Shown here: positions 5,752 to 8,880 of the stretch, one piece after another
Numbering within the stretch: the first letter of the stretch is position 1
Layout: every line of letters begins with the position of its first letter
NCBI GenBank assembly: GCA_026996955.1
Contig: JALWJV010000414.1
Location: 1-8,880 of the forward strand
Reading direction: 5' to 3'
Source: Deltaproteobacteria bacterium
GTDB lineage: Bacteria; Desulfobacterota; Dissulfuribacteria; Dissulfuribacterales; QOAL01
Length of the DNA stretch: 8,880 nucleotides
Notes under the pieces: generated by a model
Databases searched by the model: none
Told to the model about the DNA's origin: nothing
What the model saw: only the letters and a program-made list of their open reading frames with translations
Made by a program: the position numbers and the translations under genes

Positions 5752-7180
5752 CGACGTGCTTCTTGTGCCGGCCCATTCCAGTGTACTTCCGGCACAAGTG
5801 GACATTTCCACCTATCTGACCCGCGAAATCAAGCTCAATATTCCTATAATCAGTGCTGCCATGGACACTGTAACAGAGGCAGACATGGCAATCAGTATAG
5901 CCCGAGAGGGTGGAATAGGCATAATTCACAAAAACATGCCTATCGAACAGCAGGCAAAGGAGGTTGCCAAGGTCAAAAAGTCAGAAAGCGGAATGATCAC
6001 CGACCCTGTCACAGTCTCTCCTGACCAGCACATACGGGATGTACAGAATATAATGCGGGAGTACCGGATATCCGGAGTGCCTGTGGTAGAGGGTGAAAAG
6101 CTGGTTGGCATTGTTACAAACCGTGACCTTCGGTTTGAAACCAACCCTGACAGAAAGGTCAGGGAGGTGATGACCAGCAAAAATCTTGTCACTGCCCCTG
6201 TTGGAATCACCCTTGAGGAGTCCAAGGAGCTTCTTCACGAACACAGGATTGAGAAACTCCTTGTGGTTGACGACAACGGAAACCTAAGCGGCCTTATCAC
6301 AATCAAGGACATAGAAAAGATAAAAAAATACCCCAACTCATGCAAGGACAGCATGGGAAGACTCAGGGTGGGTGCAGCGGTAGGGGCGGGTGAAAACAGG
6401 CTTGAACTTACCCAGGCACTGGTGGATGCCGGTGTGGATGTAATTGTGGTGGACTCTGCCCACGGTCACTCCCAGAACGTGCTGGACTCTGTTTCAGATA
6501 TCAAGAACGCCTTTCCTGATCTGCAGGTTATTGCAGGCAATGTTGCCACAACCGAGGGGGCTGAGGCGCTTGTAAAGGCAGGAGCAGATGCCGTAAAGGT
6601 CGGGGTTGGGCCCGGCTCCATCTGTACCACACGCATTGTAGCAGGTGTAGGAGTTCCCCAGCTTACAGCCATACATAACTGTGCAATTGTTTCAGAAAGA
6701 TATGGCATACCTCTGATTGCTGACGGAGGCATAAAATTTTCAGGTGATTTCACCAAGGCAATAGGTGCAGGAGCGCACTGCATCATGGCAGGTAGCCTCT
6801 TTGCAGGCACTGACGAAAGCCCAGGGGACCTTGAGCTTTACAAGGGACGTCAGTACAAGGTCTATCGAGGAATGGGCTCTCTTGGCGCAATGAAAGAAGG
6901 CAGCAAGGACAGGTATTTCCAGGACAAGGTCTCATCCATCTCAAAACTGGTGCCAGAAGGAATTGAAGGAAGGGTTCCCTATCGCGGGCCACTTGCCGCA
7001 ACCATATTCCAGCTTGTTGGAGGCCTCAGGTCAGGAATGGGTTATCTTGGGTGCAGGACCATTGAAGAGCTGAGGCAGAATGCAAGGTTTGTCCGTATCT
7101 CCCCTGCGGGCCTCAGGGAAAGCCATGTTCATGATGTAAATATTACCAAGGAGTCACCAAATTACTGGATTGATAATTAG
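5714..7180 (+). CDS. guaB: Inosine-5'-monophosphate dehydrogenase
   Basis: GuaB oxidises IMP to XMP with NAD+, the committed step of guanine nucleotide synthesis. The 488-residue length is normal. The N-terminal half of the barrel starts with YTFDDVLLVPAHSSVLP (10-26), and SAAMDTVTE (47-55) follows. Two CBS domains are inserted (about 91-145 and 150-205); in this family they bind purine nucleotides and modulate assembly or activity. The barrel resumes with VVDSAHGHS (245-253). The catalytic loop GPGSICTTR (299-307) contains the nucleophile Cys304. ADGGIKFSGD (336-345) binds the IMP phosphate, and the Arg400-Tyr401 pair (SKDRYFQ) matches the family's flap residues that activate water. All key residues are present. 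The ATG at 5714 has a good ribosome site and overlaps ppx by 38 bases. guaA, its frequent partner, does not follow. Confidence 0.98.
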   Translation: MLNHPVPEAYTFDDVLLVPAHSSVLPAQVDISTYLTREIKLNIPIISAAMDTVTEADMAISIAREGGIGIIHKNMPIEQQAKEVAKVKKSESGMITDPVTVSPDQHIRDVQNIMREYRISGVPVVEGEKLVGIVTNRDLRFETNPDRKVREVMTSKNLVTAPVGITLEESKELLHEHRIEKLLVVDDNGNLSGLITIKDIEKIKKYPNSCKDSMGRLRVGAAVGAGENRLELTQALVDAGVDVIVVDSAHGHSQNVLDSVSDIKNAFPDLQVIAGNVATTEGAEALVKAGADAVKVGVGPGSICTTRIVAGVGVPQLTAIHNCAIVSERYGIPLIADGGIKFSGDFTKAIGAGAHCIMAGSLFAGTDESPGDLELYKGRQYKVYRGMGSLGAMKEGSKDRYFQDKVSSISKLVPEGIEGRVPYRGPLAATIFQLVGGLRSGMGYLGCRTIEELRQNARFVRISPAGLRESHVHDVNITKESPNYWIDN

Positions 7181-7206
7181 CAGATACGGAAACAGCCCTA
7201 AACTTT

Positions 7207-7237
7207 CATGGCATGGGGTTTGTCATTCCATGACATG
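7207..7237 (+). promoter_or_regulatory. Hairpin with embedded sigma-54-like sequence upstream of the NtrC-type regulator
   Basis: CATGGCATGG (7207-7216) and CCATGACATG (7228-7237) are an inverted repeat with one mismatch and an 11-base spacer, starting 26 bases after the guaB stop. There is no T-run, so terminator function is doubtful. The same stretch contains TGGCATGGGGTTTGTC (7209-7224), close to the sigma-54 consensus TGGCACGNNNNTTGCW with correct spacing. The -24 GG is present, but the -12 GC is GT. If real, transcription would start about 110 bases before the regulator gene. A sigma-70 reading (TTGTCA at 7220-7225 with a poor -10) is also possible. Confidence 0.25.
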
Positions 7238-7246
7238 CAAGTTAGC

Positions 7247-7327
7247 GAAAAGCTCAAAGTCGGAAGCTGAAATCAGACATGGTTTCTTTTACTTTGAGCC
7301 TTGAGCTTTCAACTTTGAGCTCATTTC
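7247..7327 (+). repeat. Inverted and direct repeats of a TTTGAGC-type motif
   Basis: AGCTCAAAGT (7251-7260) is the exact reverse complement of ACTTTGAGCT (7312-7321), and a 9-base copy ACTTTGAGC also lies at 7291-7299. The two direct copies are 21 bases apart. Matching flanks (GAAA before the first arm, TTTC after the last) lengthen the outer inverted repeat. A smaller stem, GAAATC with GGTTTC (7270-7275 and 7281-7286), nests between the arms. The repeat ends 22 bases before the regulator start. It could be a dispersed intergenic repeat, an RNA structure or a regulator site; no T-run marks it as a clear terminator. Confidence 0.5.
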
Positions 7328-7335
7328 ACGGTAAC

Positions 7336-7341
7336 CAGGAG
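7336..7341 (+). promoter_or_regulatory. Ribosome binding site fixing the TTG start of the regulator
   Basis: CAGGAG lies 8 bases before the TTG at 7350. An in-frame TAA immediately before that TTG (7347-7349) rules out an earlier start, so this site decides the annotation. Confidence 0.75.
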
Positions 7342-7349
7342 CCTGATAA

Positions 7350-8774
7350 TTGCCTGAAAACAAACCACTGATACTGGTTGTAGATGATAACGAGGACATG
7401 GCAGAACTCCTCGGTAAGATCATACGGCGCAACCTGGATGCCAACGTCCAGAGCGTGACCTCATCTGCTGCTGCCCTTGACATTGCCCGTACAAATCCCC
7501 CACTGGTGGTTGTTACAGACATAAAGATGCCTGACATGGACGGGCTGGAGCTGCTTGATCGTCTGAAACTCATAGATTCGGACATCGGGGTCATTGTAAT
7601 CACAGGCTATGGAACCGTTGAGTCTGCCGTAAAGGCCCTGAAAAAAGGGGCATATGACTATTTCCAGAAACCATTTGACAATAAACGCCTTGTCCACGTG
7701 GTGAAGACATGCCTTGATCATGTCCTGTTAAAAAAGAAAAGTGCCAGGCTAAAGGAACAGCTTTACGAGGAATCGATAAACTACGGCATAGTCGGAACAT
7801 CACACAGGATAAGAAAGGTACTGGATCTTTTTTCAAGGATTGCAGACACCGATGTAACAGTGCTTGTCAGGGGGGAGAGCGGCACAGGCAAGGAACTTGC
7901 CGCCCGTGCCCTTCATGCCATGAGCAGCAGGTCATCCAAGGAGATGATAACTGTAAACTGCCCTGCCCTTCCGGAACATATCCTTGAAAGTGAGCTGTTC
8001 GGCTACAGCCGGGGCGCCTTTACAGGGGCAACAAGTGCCAAAAAGGGGCTTTTTATAGCTGCTAACAAATCCACCATACTGCTTGACGAAATTGCAGACA
8101 TACCGGTCTCTATCCAGACAAAACTGCTGAGGGTCCTTCAGGAAAAGGAGATACGCCCCCTTGGTTCTACCCATAATATTAAGATTGATGTCAGGGTTAT
8201 TGCCTCCACCAACCAGTCCCTTGAGGAGAAGATAAAAAAGGGAGAGTTCAGGGAGGATCTTTTTTACAGGCTGAACGTGGTGAGTGTCACCATGCCTGCC
8301 CTGAGGGAGATACCAGAGGACATTCCTCTGATTGCAAACCATTTCTTAAGAAAATACACTGCCAAGTATGAACGGGAGGAGATGCGCTTTTCAAGAGAGG
8401 CCATCAAGTTTATGATTTCATACCCATGGCCCGGAAATGTCAGGCAGCTTGAAAATGCAGTTAAGAGGGCGGTGCTGCTTTCTGATTCAAACGAGATCTC
8501 ATCTGCATGCCTACCACAGGAAAAAAGTGAAGATCCTGCCATGGGAGAGATAAACATGCCCTGCTTTGACAACCTCCCGTACAAGGACGCAAAAGAGGCG
8601 GTACTTAAATGTTTCTCCCAGCACTACCTTACCAGGACTCTCAAAAAGACAGGGGGTAATGTCACAGCGGCTGCTGCAATGGTAGGTCTTGAAAGGCAGG
8701 CGCTTCAGAGGATACTTAGAAAATATGGCATAAAATCTGCTGAGTTTCGGAAAAAGGACAACGGCTCTGAATAA
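7350..8774 (+). CDS. Sigma-54-dependent response regulator of the NtrC family
   Basis: This 474-residue protein is a complete two-component activator. The receiver domain (about 6-122) has the acidic pair Asp12-Asp13, the phospho-acceptor Asp57 (VVVTDIKMP), Thr85 and Lys107 (QKPF). The AAA+ domain (about 146-385) has Walker A GESGTGKE (175-182), the sigma-54 contact loop GAFTGA (222-227), Walker B ILLDEIAD (243-250), and the arginine-containing segments REDLFYRLNV and PWPGNVRQLEN. The C-terminal Fis-type helix-turn-helix (about 436-460, GNVTAAAAMVGLERQALQRI) should bind an enhancer. When phosphorylated it would drive ATP-dependent opening of sigma-54 promoters. Because GAFTGA is intact, it should be a true sigma-54 activator. 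The start is TTG. No kinase lies beside it upstream; the next gene starts 11 bases after its stop and could be its partner. Targets are unknown. Confidence 0.95.
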   Translation: MPENKPLILVVDDNEDMAELLGKIIRRNLDANVQSVTSSAAALDIARTNPPLVVVTDIKMPDMDGLELLDRLKLIDSDIGVIVITGYGTVESAVKALKKGAYDYFQKPFDNKRLVHVVKTCLDHVLLKKKSARLKEQLYEESINYGIVGTSHRIRKVLDLFSRIADTDVTVLVRGESGTGKELAARALHAMSSRSSKEMITVNCPALPEHILESELFGYSRGAFTGATSAKKGLFIAANKSTILLDEIADIPVSIQTKLLRVLQEKEIRPLGSTHNIKIDVRVIASTNQSLEEKIKKGEFREDLFYRLNVVSVTMPALREIPEDIPLIANHFLRKYTAKYEREEMRFSREAIKFMISYPWPGNVRQLENAVKRAVLLSDSNEISSACLPQEKSEDPAMGEINMPCFDNLPYKDAKEAVLKCFSQHYLTRTLKKTGGNVTAAAAMVGLERQALQRILRKYGIKSAEFRKKDNGSE

Positions 8775-8785
8775 AGGAGAATGCA

Positions 8786-8880
8786 TTGAACCCGGAACAC
8801 CTGCTTAAGATACTGCTTGCCGCTGCTGCTGCAGTTGTAATATTTGCCTGCGCCTCTTGCTTTAAAGCAAGCAATAACAG
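8786..8880 (+). CDS. N-terminus of an unidentified membrane-anchored protein (cut by window end)
   Basis: Only 31 codons are visible. TTG at 8786 follows GGAG (8776-8779) with 6 bases between and lies 11 bases after the regulator stop, so it is likely in the same operon. An ATG at 8781 ends after two codons and is not usable. The protein begins MNPEHLLKILL, followed by a run of alanines and VVIFACASC. This hydrophobic segment (about 6-25) after one lysine fits an uncleaved signal anchor. The cysteines do not form a good lipobox. Given its neighbour it might be a sensor kinase or a target of the regulator, but nothing seen here identifies it. Confidence 0.6.
   Translation, partial: MNPEHLLKILLAAAAAVVIFACASCFKASNN

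Noticed and set aside
8856..8871. Perfect 16-base palindrome CTTGCTTTAAAGCAAG
   Set aside because: It lies inside the coding sequence of the last gene, has no T-run or spacing that suggests an operator, and one such palindrome is not very unlikely by chance.

Overview
The window reads as a housekeeping stretch of a Gram-negative, anaerobic-type bacterial chromosome. I infer Desulfobacterota or another former deltaproteobacterial lineage. The basis is a System II (ResB/CcsA) cytochrome c maturation pair, two short TatA proteins with the MFGLG...EL start common in that group, an NtrC-type sigma-54 regulator, and frequent TTG start codons. No search was run, so the taxonomy is an inference from gene content and style.

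Left end (1-512, + strand): the C-terminal tail of a gene that begins outside the window, carrying two CBS domains and most like the cytoplasmic end of a ClC chloride channel. A hairpin plus T-run just beyond it looks like its terminator and lies inside the 3' end of the convergent next gene.

Centre (550-4539, all - strand), in transcription order: tatA copy 2, a 312-base gap, resB, ccsA (4-base ATGA overlap with resB), a 128-base leader with two hairpins, tatA copy 1, and a sugar-1-phosphate nucleotidyltransferase. ResB and CcsA would move heme across the membrane and attach it to exported apocytochromes c. The TatA proteins would form the pore element of the Tat exporter for folded, often cofactor-bearing proteins. 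Both therefore serve delivery of redox proteins to the periplasm. The nucleotidyltransferase probably makes an activated sugar for the cell envelope.

Right part (4726-8880, all + strand): after a divergent intergenic region come a Ppx/GppA-family phosphatase and guaB (IMP dehydrogenase), overlapping by 38 bases. They are likely co-transcribed and link polyphosphate/(p)ppGpp metabolism with GTP synthesis. A 169-base gap with inverted repeats and a sigma-54-like sequence follows. Then comes a complete NtrC-type response regulator, and 11 bases later the start of a membrane-anchored protein cut by the window edge.

I found no defence system, mobile element, CRISPR array or tRNA/rRNA gene, and no clear sign of a new system. 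The most useful leads are the paired tatA genes around resB-ccsA, the ppx-guaB overlap, the structured tatA leader, the regulator's upstream region and the run of TTG starts.
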